From Planctomycetota bacterium (GTDB lineage: Bacteria; Planctomycetota; UBA1135; GCA-002686595): 64,000 bases of DNA. This document shows positions 8,166 through 17,125 of this stretch, one piece after another. Every line of letters starts with the position of its first letter. The first letter of the stretch is position 1. The position numbers and the translations under genes are program-made. The DNA is taken from NCBI GenBank assembly GCA_016709875.1, contig JADJLZ010000002.1, positions 750,669-814,668 on the forward strand. The letters are read 5' to 3'. A model generated the notes under the pieces. The model was not told the DNA's origin, made no database searches, and saw only the letters and a program-made list of their open reading frames with translations.

Positions 8166-11100
8166 CTAGAACTTGAACAGCGCGAGCTTGCGCCGCAGCT
8201 GCAACACGAGCGCGTCGGGGTCGACGCTGACCTGCTGCGGTTCGAACTCGCAGTGGATCACGACCTTCTGCGACTCGCCCGCGCCGAGCGTGACGCTCGC
8301 GCGCGATTCGCGGTAGGCCGCGGGCACGCCCTTCGCCCCGGCGCTCTCCTCGGCGGCGGCGACGACGTTGGAGTCGCTCGGGGCCGTGGAGCGTGACTTT
8401 GAACTGTCCGGTTCGTCGGGGAAGCGCTCGCCGCGGAAGGCGCAGACCTCGACGGGCATCGTGCCCGTGCCTGTGTTGCGCAGGGTGAGCTCGACGTCCC
8501 AACCGCCGTCCGCTGATACGGGCGCACGCGTCACGTCCTCGAGCTTGTACTCGGGCACGACGACGTGGTGGTACCACTGCTCCACGAAGGCGTCGTAGGC
8601 CCGCTGGTCCGGCGCATACTCGCGGATCACTGGCGTGAAGTCCTGCAATACCGGGTGGTCCGGGCCTTTCTCGAAGCGGCGGATGAACTCCTGGCAGCCG
8701 CGCAGCATGTTCGCGCGGCCGACCTGGTTCAGCATCATCCAGGCCACCATGCCGCCCTTCTCGTAGAGCACGACGCGGTCTCCCGGACGTGAACCGTCGA
8801 GTTCGACCATGGGCTTTTCGGAGTCGACCTGCCGGCCGTCGCCGTACTTCTCCTCGAAGCGCTTGCAGAGTTCGATGCGTTCGCGTTCGCCGCGCATCTC
8901 GCCCGTGAGCAGGATCGTCGAGAAATGCGCCATGCCCTCGGAGAGGATGTCGCCGCCCGGACCCTCGCCGGGCTCGAGGATATTGCCCCACCACTGGTGC
9001 GCGGACTCGTGCGCCGTGACCATGAAGGCCGCGCTCGCCTTGGGATCGCTGTTCGTGAGGAAGCCGATCGACTCGGAGAAGGTGATGTTGGTCGGGAAGC
9101 CCTGCGCGTAGCCCGCGAGCCCCGGGAACTCGGAGAGTTTCAGCTCGTTCCAGGGGTAGGGATAGAACCACTCCGAGTAGTGCAGCCGCGCGCCGTCGAG
9201 GCAGGCGAGCATCTCGTCGACGTTGTACTCGTGGCCGGGGTGGTAGTAGATCGCGGTGCCCTTGCCGCGCTTCACGGTCCACTTGCCCGCGACGACATTG
9301 AAGAAGTTGACCGGGTGGTCGCTCTCCCAGACGCTGGTGCGGATGCCCTGCTCGACGGTGTCGCTGGTCAACGTCCCGACCGAGTTGAGCGTGTACTCCT
9401 CGGGCGCGTGGATCGTGATCTTCGTGGTCTGCGGCAGGTTGTTGCCGAAGCCGGACTTCGTCACGCCCTCGTACCAGTCCCTGCGCCAGACCTTGGGATC
9501 GGACTTGTTGTCCGCGTCGACGCCGACCGAGTCGAGGTAGCCCACGACCGGCACGAACTCGGGGCCGAAGCTCGTGAGCACGACGCCCGAGGGCAAGACG
9601 AAGTTCTCCGTGCCACCGCCGTTCTTCGTGGAGCCCTCGGGGAACACGCCCTCGAGCTCGAAGCCCAGCTGCAGCGTCCCGCCCGGAGCGAGCGGTGCTT
9701 CGGGCGTGAAGATCTCGAGGCCGGCGCGGTCCTCGGGCGTGTACTCGGCGCCGCCGAGCGTCCAGTGCACGTTGCGGTAGTGCGCGCCCTTCGTCACCGG
9801 GAAGCTCTCGAGCGGCCTGCCCGTGTCGTTCATCAGCGTGTACTCGCCGCGCGTGTGCAGGAAGCCGCGTTCGGGCTCGAGCGTGAGATCGACCACCGCG
9901 GCGACGATCGCGGGCTTGGGTGCGTCCTTCCAGGTGGCGATGTTCTTGCGCCAGTAGTCCTTGGCGAGCTTCTCGTAGCGGCCGCCCTGGAATCCGTCGT
10001 CGACCGCGGAGTAGAGCGCGATGCCCAGCCCGAGCGGCACGATCAGGAAGGGCGAGAAGCGCAGCGTGGAGAGCGCGAGCGCGCGCGGCTGGAGTCGCCG
10101 GAGCGTCTGGGCCGCGTCGAAGGAACGCCGCGGGAACACGCGCACGGCGAGCGCGATGCACGCGACCGCGATCGAGAGGTAGAGGAGCCGGTTCAGGACC
10201 AGCGCGCCGCGGCCGAGCTCGAAACTGCCCATGTCGCTCCACACGAGCGCACCCCACAGGTTCCAGTTGCCGACCCAGTTCATGTGGCCGCGCGCTTGCA
10301 TCCAGCCTGTGAAGATCAGCACACCCAGCGCGAGCGCGTAGGTCGTGTAGCGATTGCGGCCGAGGGCGTAGAGCAGCGTGACGAAAGAGTTCCAGGCGAC
10401 CAGCGTCGGCAGCAGGCACAGGCCCCAGACGAGCAGGAAGGGCGAGAGCTGCATGCCGACCTTGCCCTGCACGAGCAGCACGATGCCGCACGCGATCCAG
10501 GCCGCGGCGAGGATCACGACGCCGACGAGGCTGTTCGCCAGTGCCTTGCCGAAGAGCACGGCCGCGGTGCGCACGGGCGTCGCGTAGTAGATCGAGAAGA
10601 GCCCGCGCGCGTTCTCGCGCTCGAGCGATTCGACCGTGTAGAACAGCAGCAGCAGGCCGAGCAGCAGCGTCAGCGTGTTCATTCCGCCGACGGCGAGGGT
10701 TCCGGATGTCGAGAGCAGCGGCGTGTCGAAGGCGCCGACGCGCACGAGCGAGATCGAGATCGTCTGCAGCAGGATCAGAGGCACGAACAGGTACAGCCCC
10801 GGCTGATGGCGCAGTTCGCGCAGTTCGGCGCGCGCCACCTCGGCGACGCCCGCGAGGAGCCCGCGCGTCCTGCTGCTCATGCGCAGCTCGGCGAGCGAAC
10901 CCGTTCCGGGTGCGCGCGTCGGGCGCGGGAGTTCGAGCTCCGCCTTGCGCGAGCTCGCGCGCACCCGCACGGCGCCGCGCAGCTCGCGCGCCAGGCGTCG
11001 CGACGCGACACCGATGCTCGCGAGGCCTAGCCCCGCGAGCGCCAGTCGGCTCGCCGCGAAAGCCGCATCGATGCCGAGCGGCTGCGTGTTGTAGAACTCC

Positions 11101-11825
11101 GCACCACGGTCGACCTGCAACCAGGTGTGCTCGAGCCAGCGCAGTCCCGCCGGGTCGAGCAGCATCAGCAGGTTGTCGACGCTGGGCGAGAGCCACGACG
11201 GGTTCCAGCTCCAGAGGAAGAAGATGCACGCGAGCAGCAGGATCGTCGGCAGCGCGAAGACCAGGATCGGCTTGCGCGTCCAGGCGCCGAGCAGAAAGCT
11301 CGCGCCGCCCAGGAAGAGCAGCGTGGGCACCGCGATCCACAGCGCCGGGCGCACGTAGCTCCAGATCGAGAATGGGCCGACGAACTCCGCGCTCGCCGGC
11401 GTCTTGAGCGCATGGTTGAAGAAGGCGCGCAGCGCGAGGTCGGCTCCCAGCGCGAGCGTGAAGGTGGCCGACACGCCGGCGAACTTGCCCCAGACGTACT
11501 CGCCCGGTGTGAGCGGCGTGCTGTGCAGCACCTCGCCCAGCTTGAGTTCCTCGTCGCGGATCACGGTCATGCCCGCGGCGACCGCCAGGAAGAAGCTGTA
11601 GAGCAGCACGACTGTCACGGAGAGGCCGAAAGCGAGCGCGTACTGCGAGGTGATGAAGACGCGCTTGCCGCCGACGTCCGAGTCGCCCGCGGAGATGCGC
11701 AGGTTCCCGGTCGAGAAGCCCCAAGCCATCAGCCCGAGCACGACCAGCAGCACCCAGAAGAGCGGGCGGCGCGTCTGGAAGCGGAACTCGGTGCGCGCGA
11801 TTTCGAGGAAGCGTGCGATCTTCAT
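8166..11825 (-). CDS. ABC transporter permease fused to an M1-family aminopeptidase domain
   Basis: A 1219-residue integral membrane protein. The N-terminal ~560 residues are an ABC-2-type permease with many hydrophobic helices (LFWVLLVVLGLMAWGF, LSVTVVLLYSFFLAVAAG, TLLLGLLLLFYTVESL). The C-terminal ~650 residues form an extracytoplasmic M1 metallopeptidase module: zinc motif HESAHQWWG near residue 938, with the second glutamate in SEGMAHFS near 961. The ATG overlaps the ATPase stop as ATGA, showing translational coupling. This ATPase/permease-peptidase pair is a known arrangement in several phyla; the substrate is not known. The catalytic zinc ligands look intact. Confidence 0.9.
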   Translation of the reverse strand: MKIARFLEIARTEFRFQTRRPLFWVLLVVLGLMAWGFSTGNLRISAGDSDVGGKRVFITSQYALAFGLSVTVVLLYSFFLAVAAGMTVIRDEELKLGEVLHSTPLTPGEYVWGKFAGVSATFTLALGADLALRAFFNHALKTPASAEFVGPFSIWSYVRPALWIAVPTLLFLGGASFLLGAWTRKPILVFALPTILLLACIFFLWSWNPSWLSPSVDNLLMLLDPAGLRWLEHTWLQVDRGAEFYNTQPLGIDAAFAASRLALAGLGLASIGVASRRLARELRGAVRVRASSRKAELELPRPTRAPGTGSLAELRMSSRTRGLLAGVAEVARAELRELRHQPGLYLFVPLILLQTISISLVRVGAFDTPLLSTSGTLAVGGMNTLTLLLGLLLLFYTVESLERENARGLFSIYYATPVRTAAVLFGKALANSLVGVVILAAAWIACGIVLLVQGKVGMQLSPFLLVWGLCLLPTLVAWNSFVTLLYALGRNRYTTYALALGVLIFTGWMQARGHMNWVGNWNLWGALVWSDMGSFELGRGALVLNRLLYLSIAVACIALAVRVFPRRSFDAAQTLRRLQPRALALSTLRFSPFLIVPLGLGIALYSAVDDGFQGGRYEKLAKDYWRKNIATWKDAPKPAIVAAVVDLTLEPERGFLHTRGEYTLMNDTGRPLESFPVTKGAHYRNVHWTLGGAEYTPEDRAGLEIFTPEAPLAPGGTLQLGFELEGVFPEGSTKNGGGTENFVLPSGVVLTSFGPEFVPVVGYLDSVGVDADNKSDPKVWRRDWYEGVTKSGFGNNLPQTTKITIHAPEEYTLNSVGTLTSDTVEQGIRTSVWESDHPVNFFNVVAGKWTVKRGKGTAIYYHPGHEYNVDEMLACLDGARLHYSEWFYPYPWNELKLSEFPGLAGYAQGFPTNITFSESIGFLTNSDPKASAAFMVTAHESAHQWWGNILEPGEGPGGDILSEGMAHFSTILLTGEMRGERERIELCKRFEEKYGDGRQVDSEKPMVELDGSRPGDRVVLYEKGGMVAWMMLNQVGRANMLRGCQEFIRRFEKGPDHPVLQDFTPVIREYAPDQRAYDAFVEQWYHHVVVPEYKLEDVTRAPVSADGGWDVELTLRNTGTGTMPVEVCAFRGERFPDEPDSSKSRSTAPSDSNVVAAAEESAGAKGVPAAYRESRASVTLGAGESQKVVIHCEFEPQQVSVDPDALVLQLRRKLALFKF

Positions 11826-12730
11826 CGCGTCGCTCCGGCGAGCAGTCCCTCGTGCGTCACGCGATCGCGGTGCGTCAGCACCAGGTAGGCATCCTCGAGT
11901 GTCGCGCGCGCGGGCTCGAAACCCGGCGGCACGAGTCCGTCCTGGCGCCAGATGCGCACGCGCAAGCGGCCCTCGACGAGCATCGACTGCGTCACGTGGC
12001 AGCGCTCGCGCAGCTCTCCGAGCGCGCCTTTCGCGACCGAGCCCTCGAAGATCGCGCCCTCGATCAGAGCGCGCGCCTCGACCGGAGTCGTCTCGGCCAC
12101 CACGCGGCCCTGGGCCAGGATCGCAAAGCGCGGGCAGAGCACCGAGACGTCCTCGACGATGTGAGTCGAGAGCAGCACGATGCGACCCTCAGCGAGCTCG
12201 GCCAGCAGGTGGTAGAAGCGCAGGCGCTCCTCAGGATCCAGACCGGCTGTGGGCTCGTCGACGATCAAGAGGCGCGGCTCACCCGCGATCGCCTGCGCGA
12301 TGCCCAGGCGCTGGCGCATGCCGCCCGAGTAGGTCTTGACCTTGCGCTTGCCCGCCGCGGCGAGGTTGACGCGCTCGAGCAGCTCGCGCACGAGCTTGCG
12401 CGTTCCCAGCGGCGACTCGACACCCTTCAGCGCGAGCAGGTGCTCGAGCATCTGCTCGCCGGTCAGATTGGGATAGAAGCCGAAGTCCTGCGGCAGGTAG
12501 CCGAGCCGGCTCCACACGCGGCGCGGATCGGAGGTGAACTCCTGCCCGTCGAGCTGCGCGCTGCCCGAGGTCGGCTCGAGCAGACCCGCGAGGATGCGCA
12601 TCAGCGTCGATTTGCCCGCGCCGTTGGGTCCGAGGAGCCCGAACATGCCCGGCGGGATCTCGAGGCGCACGCCCTGCAGGGCAGCCACGGGGCCGGAATA
12701 GACCTTCACCAGATCGTGAATCGAAAGCAT
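11822..12730 (-). CDS. ABC transporter ATP-binding protein
   Basis: A 302-residue ATPase with Walker A GPNGAGKST (residues 34-42), a Q-loop in YLPQDFGFY, signature TYSGGMRQRLG, Walker B LLIVDEPTAGLD and switch histidine in LLSTHIVED. It belongs to the drug/lipid-type (CcmA/NatA-like) branch that pairs with ABC-2 permeases. Its stop overlaps the start of the permease/M1-peptidase gene by four bases, so the two form one transporter. The last ~90 residues are a typical family-specific C-terminal domain. It energises the fused permease at the cytoplasmic face. Confidence 0.93.
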   Translation of the reverse strand: MLSIHDLVKVYSGPVAALQGVRLEIPPGMFGLLGPNGAGKSTLMRILAGLLEPTSGSAQLDGQEFTSDPRRVWSRLGYLPQDFGFYPNLTGEQMLEHLLALKGVESPLGTRKLVRELLERVNLAAAGKRKVKTYSGGMRQRLGIAQAIAGEPRLLIVDEPTAGLDPEERLRFYHLLAELAEGRIVLLSTHIVEDVSVLCPRFAILAQGRVVAETTPVEARALIEGAIFEGSVAKGALGELRERCHVTQSMLVEGRLRVRIWRQDGLVPPGFEPARATLEDAYLVLTHRDRVTHEGLLAGATR

Positions 12731-12789
12731 GGGGGGAAACCGCGGAAGAAGAGGACGGGCCGGGCGCAGCCTTACGTTCCTGGACCCGG

Positions 12790-12795
12790 TACGAT
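12790..12795 (+). promoter_or_regulatory. -10-like box TACGAT
   Basis: GGTACGAT lies 34 bases before the second coiled-coil lipoprotein gene (ATG 12830) and matches the box before its paralog at 7686. It sits in the divergent gap with the ABC ATPase gene. Confidence 0.35.
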
Positions 12796-12829
12796 TTCAG
12801 CATCCTTCCTTCCTCCGCGGAGATCCGAC

Positions 12830-13219
12830 ATGAAACTCGCACACCTTGCCCTGCCCCTGTGCCTCCTCGCCGGCGCCTGCAGCGGGGAGGACGCCCGCGC
12901 GGCGGCCAAGGAGACGGTCGACACGGCCAAGAGCGTGATCGCCGACTTCCAGAGTGCAGCCAAGGAGAAGCTCGCCGACGCCAAGACCGCGATCGAGGAG
13001 CTCCGGCAGAAGGCGCAACAGGCGGCGCAGGAGCACAAGCCGGAGCTCGAAGCGCTCGCGCGCGACCTCGAGCAGCAGCGCCAAGAGCTCGTGACGAAGC
13101 TCGGGCAGCTGAAGGACGAGTCCGCGGAAAAGCTCGCGGCGGCCAGACGCGATCTCGAGCCGAAGCTCGCCGAGCTGAAGCAGAAGGCGCACGAGGCGCT
13201 CGAGCGCCTCAAGCAGTAG
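12830..13219 (+). CDS. Small coiled-coil lipoprotein, paralog of 7686-8105
   Basis: A 129-residue protein with signal peptide MKLAHLALPLCLLAGAC, lipobox AGAC, lipidated Cys 17. The mature part is almost all heptad-like helix (KEKLADAKTAIEELRQKAQ, HKPELEALARDLEQQ, LERLKQ). It aligns without gaps over ~90 residues to the lipoprotein at 7686, sharing ADFQ, KPELE, LKD.S.EKL and EPK..EL. It is divergent from the ABC ATPase gene, so the two paralogs bracket the ABC/M1-peptidase pair. An envelope coiled coil is likely; function unknown. Confidence 0.8.
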   Translation: MKLAHLALPLCLLAGACSGEDARAAAKETVDTAKSVIADFQSAAKEKLADAKTAIEELRQKAQQAAQEHKPELEALARDLEQQRQELVTKLGQLKDESAEKLAAARRDLEPKLAELKQKAHEALERLKQ

Positions 13220-13226
13220 CCGCGGG

Positions 13227-14393
13227 TCAGGCCGTGGTCTTTTCGCTCGCGCGCAGCCGCAAACCGGAGATCGCCAACCAGGCGCGCGGGTCGCGCACGA
13301 GTCCGCGGTAGCTGCGCAGACCGCAAACGATGTCGGTGAGCACCTCGCAGGCCGTCGCGCCGTTGCGTTCGAGCACGCGCCGCGCGAGCGCGGGCCGACG
13401 GTAGAGCAGGCCCGCGAAAGCGCGCGCCCAGCGCAACTCGGGCAGGATCTCCGCACGCAAGGCGCGCACGTAGTGCCGCACCGCACGGCCCGGATCGCCG
13501 TCGGCTTCCACGATCGCGCGACCTGCCAGACGGCCGCTCTCCAGCGCGAGCGAGATGCCCTCGGCCGTGAGCGGGTCGACGAGCCCGGCCGCGTCGCCGG
13601 CGAGCAACACGCCGTCGCGTGCGCAGAGCTGGCGCGGCCGTATCGGGATCACGCAGCCCGAAAGGTGCCGCACGCGCGAGCCGGAGAGCCCGTGGCGAGC
13701 GAGGTGGCGCTCGAGCTCGCCGCGCAGGTCCTTCGCGCCGCGTTGCGCCGCGAGCACGCCCACCGAAAGGTGTTCGCGCTTGGGGAAGACCCAGCTGTAG
13801 CCGGGCGCTCCCGTCCCGAAGTCGAAGAGCGCGCTCCCCGCGAAGCGCTCGAAGAGTCCGGGCGCGCATTCGATCTCGGCCTCGAGGGCGGGGATGGTCG
13901 CGAGCGTCTCCTCGAAGCCGGCGAGGCGCGCGACCACGCCGCGCGCGCCGTCGGCCCCGACCAGATTGCGGCACTCGAACTCGCCCGCGCTCGTCGACAG
14001 GCGGTAGCCCGCACCGCCGCGCTCGAGCGCCTGGAGCGCGACCGGCGTGTGCAACTGCGCGCCTGCGTCGCGGGCCAATTCCGCGAGCGCGCAGTCGAGC
14101 TCCGCGCGCATGGTCATGCTCACGATCGGCAGCTCGCGCGTGACCTCGACGGTTGCGGCGCCCGCGAAGGGAACCAGCCGCGCCACGCGGCACTCGCGCT
14201 CGAGCGGCAGCTCGAAACCCTCCGGCAGGCGCACGCGGCCGCGCCAGACGAGGCCGCCACCGCAGGTCTTGTCGCGCGGCAGCGGGTGTTTCTCGATCAG
14301 CGCGACGCTCCGGCCCGCGCGCGCGAGCTCGAAGGCCGCGAGCGCTCCCGCGGGCCCGGCGCCGACCACCACGGTCTCGAACACGGCCGTCAT
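13227..14393 (-). CDS. FAD-dependent oxidoreductase, geranylgeranyl reductase family
   Basis: A 388-residue flavoprotein. The N-terminal dinucleotide fold has VVGAGPAGALAA (residues 9-20) with a GxGxxG motif, then EKHPLPRDKTCGGG, the conserved cysteine-containing segment of the geranylgeranyl reductase family. GDAAGLVDPLTAEGI near residue 270 contacts FAD. The family reduces isoprenoid double bonds in chlorophyll, menaquinone or lipid side chains; the substrate here cannot be told. ATG 14393 is chosen because it opens the fold. It follows the peptidase gene on the same strand by 19 bases. Confidence 0.88.
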   Translation of the reverse strand: MTAVFETVVVGAGPAGALAAFELARAGRSVALIEKHPLPRDKTCGGGLVWRGRVRLPEGFELPLERECRVARLVPFAGAATVEVTRELPIVSMTMRAELDCALAELARDAGAQLHTPVALQALERGGAGYRLSTSAGEFECRNLVGADGARGVVARLAGFEETLATIPALEAEIECAPGLFERFAGSALFDFGTGAPGYSWVFPKREHLSVGVLAAQRGAKDLRGELERHLARHGLSGSRVRHLSGCVIPIRPRQLCARDGVLLAGDAAGLVDPLTAEGISLALESGRLAGRAIVEADGDPGRAVRHYVRALRAEILPELRWARAFAGLLYRRPALARRVLERNGATACEVLTDIVCGLRSYRGLVRDPRAWLAISGLRLRASEKTTA

Positions 14394-14412
14394 GGGGCGC
14401 GCGTCCGCGGCC

Positions 14413-15016
14413 TCACTCGGCCCACAGGCGCCGCAGGACCTCGAGCGGTTCCTGCGAGGCGCCGCGCGAGCCGTAGCGGAACGAGCGCATGAGCTCGCCC
14501 AGCGCGCGGTTCTCCGCGCCGTCCACGAGCTCGGCGCGCCGCAGCCGCGGCCAGACAGTGCGCCACACGCGCCCGGTGAGTTCGGGCTGCAACGGCATCT
14601 CGCCTGCTGCAGCGAGCGCATTGATCGAGAACACGATGCGCGTCTCGGTATCGTGCTCGCGCTCGAGCGCATCGAGCAGGCGGTTGAGGACGCTCGCCGA
14701 ACGCAGCTTCCACAGGCCCTTGGCCGTCGCTGCGCGCACCATCGGTTGCGCATCCGCGAGGCGCGTGAGCCAGGTGTCCACGGTGGCGGGCGCGAGCGTG
14801 CGGTCGAGCCGGTCGCGCGCCTCGCCGGTCGAGATCCCCTCGGAGTAGCGCGCGATCCAGCCCTTCCAGTCGATCGAGCCGTGCTCGCGCATCAGGTCGA
14901 AGACGATCGCCCACCCGACGAAGTGTGCGAGCACGTTCTCGCGCGTGTCAGAGTCCTCTCCCGCGCGCAGGCGGCACAGGCGCTCGAGCTCGTCGTTGGC
15001 GATGCGCTGCTCACCG
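14413..15016 (-). CDS. Peptidase lipoprotein, C-terminal part in shifted frame
   Basis: This frame continues the gluzincin lipoprotein that stops at 15011. It reads LGEQRIANDELERLCRL, then ENVLAHFVGWAIVFDLMREH, which resembles the helix after the EEGLA motif of peptidase-MA-like enzymes, and ends in HEAT-like helices (SVLNRLLDALEREHDTETRI). Dropping one G from the GAGG at about 15018-15021 would join WPLRE directly to LGEQR. No believable start lies in this frame near its beginning, so I read it as the second half of one frameshifted gene, 14413-15574. Confidence 0.6.
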
Positions 15017-15574
15017 AGCCTCGCGCAGCGGCCAGCAGGCGAGCCCGTCGACGGTCCAGACCGAATCGACCAGGATCCCATCCCCGATCAGCGAGGCGAG
15101 CCCCTCCTCGAGCCACAGCGGCAGGTCGCTCGTGATCTCCGCGAGGCGCGCGTGTACGAGCTCGTGCGCGGCGGTGCCGGCGTCCGGTGCGCCCAGGTAG
15201 ATGCCCGAAGGCGCGCCGAAGGGGCTCGAGGAGTGCACGTGCCAGGCGCGCACGCGCGCGAGTCCGATGCCCGGCACGACTTGCGTCGATCCGGAGTCGG
15301 ACTGGCCGAGCGCGCTCGATCCTTGCCGAGGCGGGCCCGCGTCCTTCGAGACCGCGTGCACCTGCACGCGCTCGCGGAAGGGCCCGAAGATGTCCTCGAC
15401 CGTGTGCAGCGCCGGCTCGACCGCGCGCGCGTAGGCCTCGCGGTCGACCTGCTGCCCGGGCTCCGCGCTGAGCGTCCACTTCGCGTGCTCGGCGACGGTC
15501 CTCCAACTCGCGCAGGACGCGAGCATGAGGAGCAGCAGAACACCTGCCTGGGCCGTCATCTGCCGAAGACGCAT
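15011..15574 (-). CDS. Gluzincin-type peptidase lipoprotein (peptidase-MA-like), frame ends early
   Basis: A 187-residue frame with a lipoprotein signal (MRLRQMTAQAGVLLLLMLASC), an extracytoplasmic region, and a zinc peptidase motif AAHELVHARLAE with HELVH at about residues 137-141, then WLEEGLASL with the likely third ligand glutamate. It stops at 15011 right after this motif, whereas family members continue for 100-200 residues; the missing part is in the neighbouring frame to 14413. An alternative start is ATG 15559. It is probably an envelope-anchored metallopeptidase with an intact active site but an interrupted reading frame. Confidence 0.7.
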   Translation of the reverse strand: MRLRQMTAQAGVLLLLMLASCASWRTVAEHAKWTLSAEPGQQVDREAYARAVEPALHTVEDIFGPFRERVQVHAVSKDAGPPRQGSSALGQSDSGSTQVVPGIGLARVRAWHVHSSSPFGAPSGIYLGAPDAGTAAHELVHARLAEITSDLPLWLEEGLASLIGDGILVDSVWTVDGLACWPLREAR

Positions 15575-15631
15575 GTCGACAACGTATACGTGAGATCCGT
15601 CGCACCGACTAGTAGACACTGGCGCGAGCCT

Positions 15632-15660
15632 TTGGCGGGCCGCAGTTCCACGGCTATGAT
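15632..15660 (+). promoter_or_regulatory. Sigma-70-type promoter of the nucleoside salvage operon
   Basis: TTGGCG (15632-15637) and TATGAT (15655-15660) are separated by 17 bases, close to the consensus. The first gene starts at 15704, giving an untranslated leader of roughly 35 bases. It is the best two-box promoter I can see in the core of the window. Confidence 0.55.
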
Positions 15661-15703
15661 CGGCCCGTACCCCCGTGCCCCGGCCCAGCAGATCAGGATC
15701 AAC

Positions 15704-15937
15704 ATGGCGAGCTTTCGTGTCGAACTCGATGCCCCGAACCACATCGTCCTCGTGATGGTCCTCGAGGACGACGGCAAGGAGCACGACTACCAGTTCGACT
15801 TCGACCCGCGCTCGGGCCGTTACGAGTTCTCCGAGCGCGATCTGCTCGAGCGCGATTTCGGCACGGAATGGGTCGAGGACATGGAGAACCAGGTCCGCGA
15901 GACGATCCAGCGCGCGCTCGCGGGCAAGACGGCCTGA
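15704..15937 (+). CDS. Small acidic conserved-looking protein
   Basis: A 77-residue acidic soluble protein (MASFRVELDAPNHIVLVMVL, later FDFDPRSGRYEFSERDL) with good codon bias, no signal peptide and no motif I recognise. It ends nine bases before the deoB start and is the first gene after the promoter at 15632-15660, so it is in the nucleoside salvage transcript. Function unknown. Confidence 0.7.
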   Translation: MASFRVELDAPNHIVLVMVLEDDGKEHDYQFDFDPRSGRYEFSERDLLERDFGTEWVEDMENQVRETIQRALAGKTA

Positions 15938-15946
15938 GCGAACCCG

Positions 15947-17125
15947 ATGGCGCGCCGGGTGTTCCTGATCGTGCTCGACTCGCTCGGGGTCGGGGCACTC
16001 CCCGACGCAGCGCAGTTCGGCGACGAGGGAGCGCACACGCTCGACCACCTCGTCGAAGCGGCTGGCGGCCTGGACGCGCCCGAACTCGCGGCACTCGGAC
16101 TGGGCCACGTCCCCGGCGTGACACGGGTCGCGCGCGTCGCCGCCCCGCGCGGTGCTTTTGGCCGCTGCGCCGAGCGCGCGCCGGGCAAGGACACCTCCAC
16201 CGGACACTGGGAGATGATGGGCTGCGTGCTCGAGCGGCAGTTTCCTGTCTTCCCGCGCGGTTTCCCGGCGGCGATCGTGGATGAATTCGTGCGCCGCGCG
16301 CGCGTGCCGGGCGTGCTCTGCAACGCGCCCGCCTCGGGCACGGAGGTGATCGAGCGCCTCGGCGCAGAGCACCTCGCGAGCGGCAAGCCGATCGTCTACA
16401 CCAGCGCCGACAGCGTCTTCCAGATCGCGTGCCACGAGCAGCACTTCGGCCTCGAGCGGCTCTATGAGTGCTGCGCGATCGCGCGCGAGATCCTCGACGC
16501 GCATGGGGTCGGACGCGTGATCGCGCGACCCTTCGTCGGCGAGCCGGGCAGCTTTCGCCGAACCTACAACCGGCGCGACTACTCGCTCGCGCCCTTCTCG
16601 GAGACCTCGCTCGACCGCTTGCGGCGCGCGGGCGTGCCGGTGGTCGGCGTGGGCAAGATCGAGGACATCTTCGCCGGCCGCGGCGTCGGCGAGTCGATCC
16701 ACACCGAGGGCAACGCCGATGGGATGCGGCGCACGATCGAGCTCGCGCGCACGCGCAGCGCACCCTGCCTGGTGTTCGTGAACCTGGTCGACTTCGACAT
16801 GCTCTACGGTCACCGGCGCGATGCGCACGGCTACCGCGCGGCGCTCGAGCAGTTCGACGCAGGCTACGCAGAGCTCTCGCGCGCACTGGCGCCCGAGGAT
16901 CTCGTGTTCCTGACCGCCGACCACGGCAACGACCCGACCTTCACGGCGACCACCGACCACACGCGCGAGTACGTGCCGCTGCTCGTCGACGGCGCGCAGG
17001 TGAAGCGCGGAACGGATCTAGGCACGCGCGCCTCTTTCGCCGACATCGGCGCGAGCGTGGAGGAAGCGCTCGGCCTCCCGCCCACCGGTCCGGGGGAGTC
17101 GTTTCTGGCCCAGGTCCTGCGATGA
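15947..17125 (+). CDS. deoB: Phosphopentomutase
   Basis: A 392-residue enzyme that interconverts (deoxy)ribose-1-phosphate and (deoxy)ribose-5-phosphate, linking the phosphorylases encoded downstream to DeoC and the pentose phosphate pathway. Metal-binding motifs of the alkaline-phosphatase-like fold are present: VLDSLGVGALPDA at the N-terminus, GKDTSTGHWEMMG with the phosphorylated Thr region, and LTADHGNDPT near the C-terminus. Length matches the family (about 390-410). Its stop overlaps the next start as ATGA. Confidence 0.95.
   Translation: MARRVFLIVLDSLGVGALPDAAQFGDEGAHTLDHLVEAAGGLDAPELAALGLGHVPGVTRVARVAAPRGAFGRCAERAPGKDTSTGHWEMMGCVLERQFPVFPRGFPAAIVDEFVRRARVPGVLCNAPASGTEVIERLGAEHLASGKPIVYTSADSVFQIACHEQHFGLERLYECCAIAREILDAHGVGRVIARPFVGEPGSFRRTYNRRDYSLAPFSETSLDRLRRAGVPVVGVGKIEDIFAGRGVGESIHTEGNADGMRRTIELARTRSAPCLVFVNLVDFDMLYGHRRDAHGYRAALEQFDAGYAELSRALAPEDLVFLTADHGNDPTFTATTDHTREYVPLLVDGAQVKRGTDLGTRASFADIGASVEEALGLPPTGPGESFLAQVLR

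Noticed and set aside
8925..11030. 701-codon open frame on the plus strand
   Set aside because: Antisense to the ABC permease/M1 peptidase gene, which has clear motifs; no recognisable domain in this frame.
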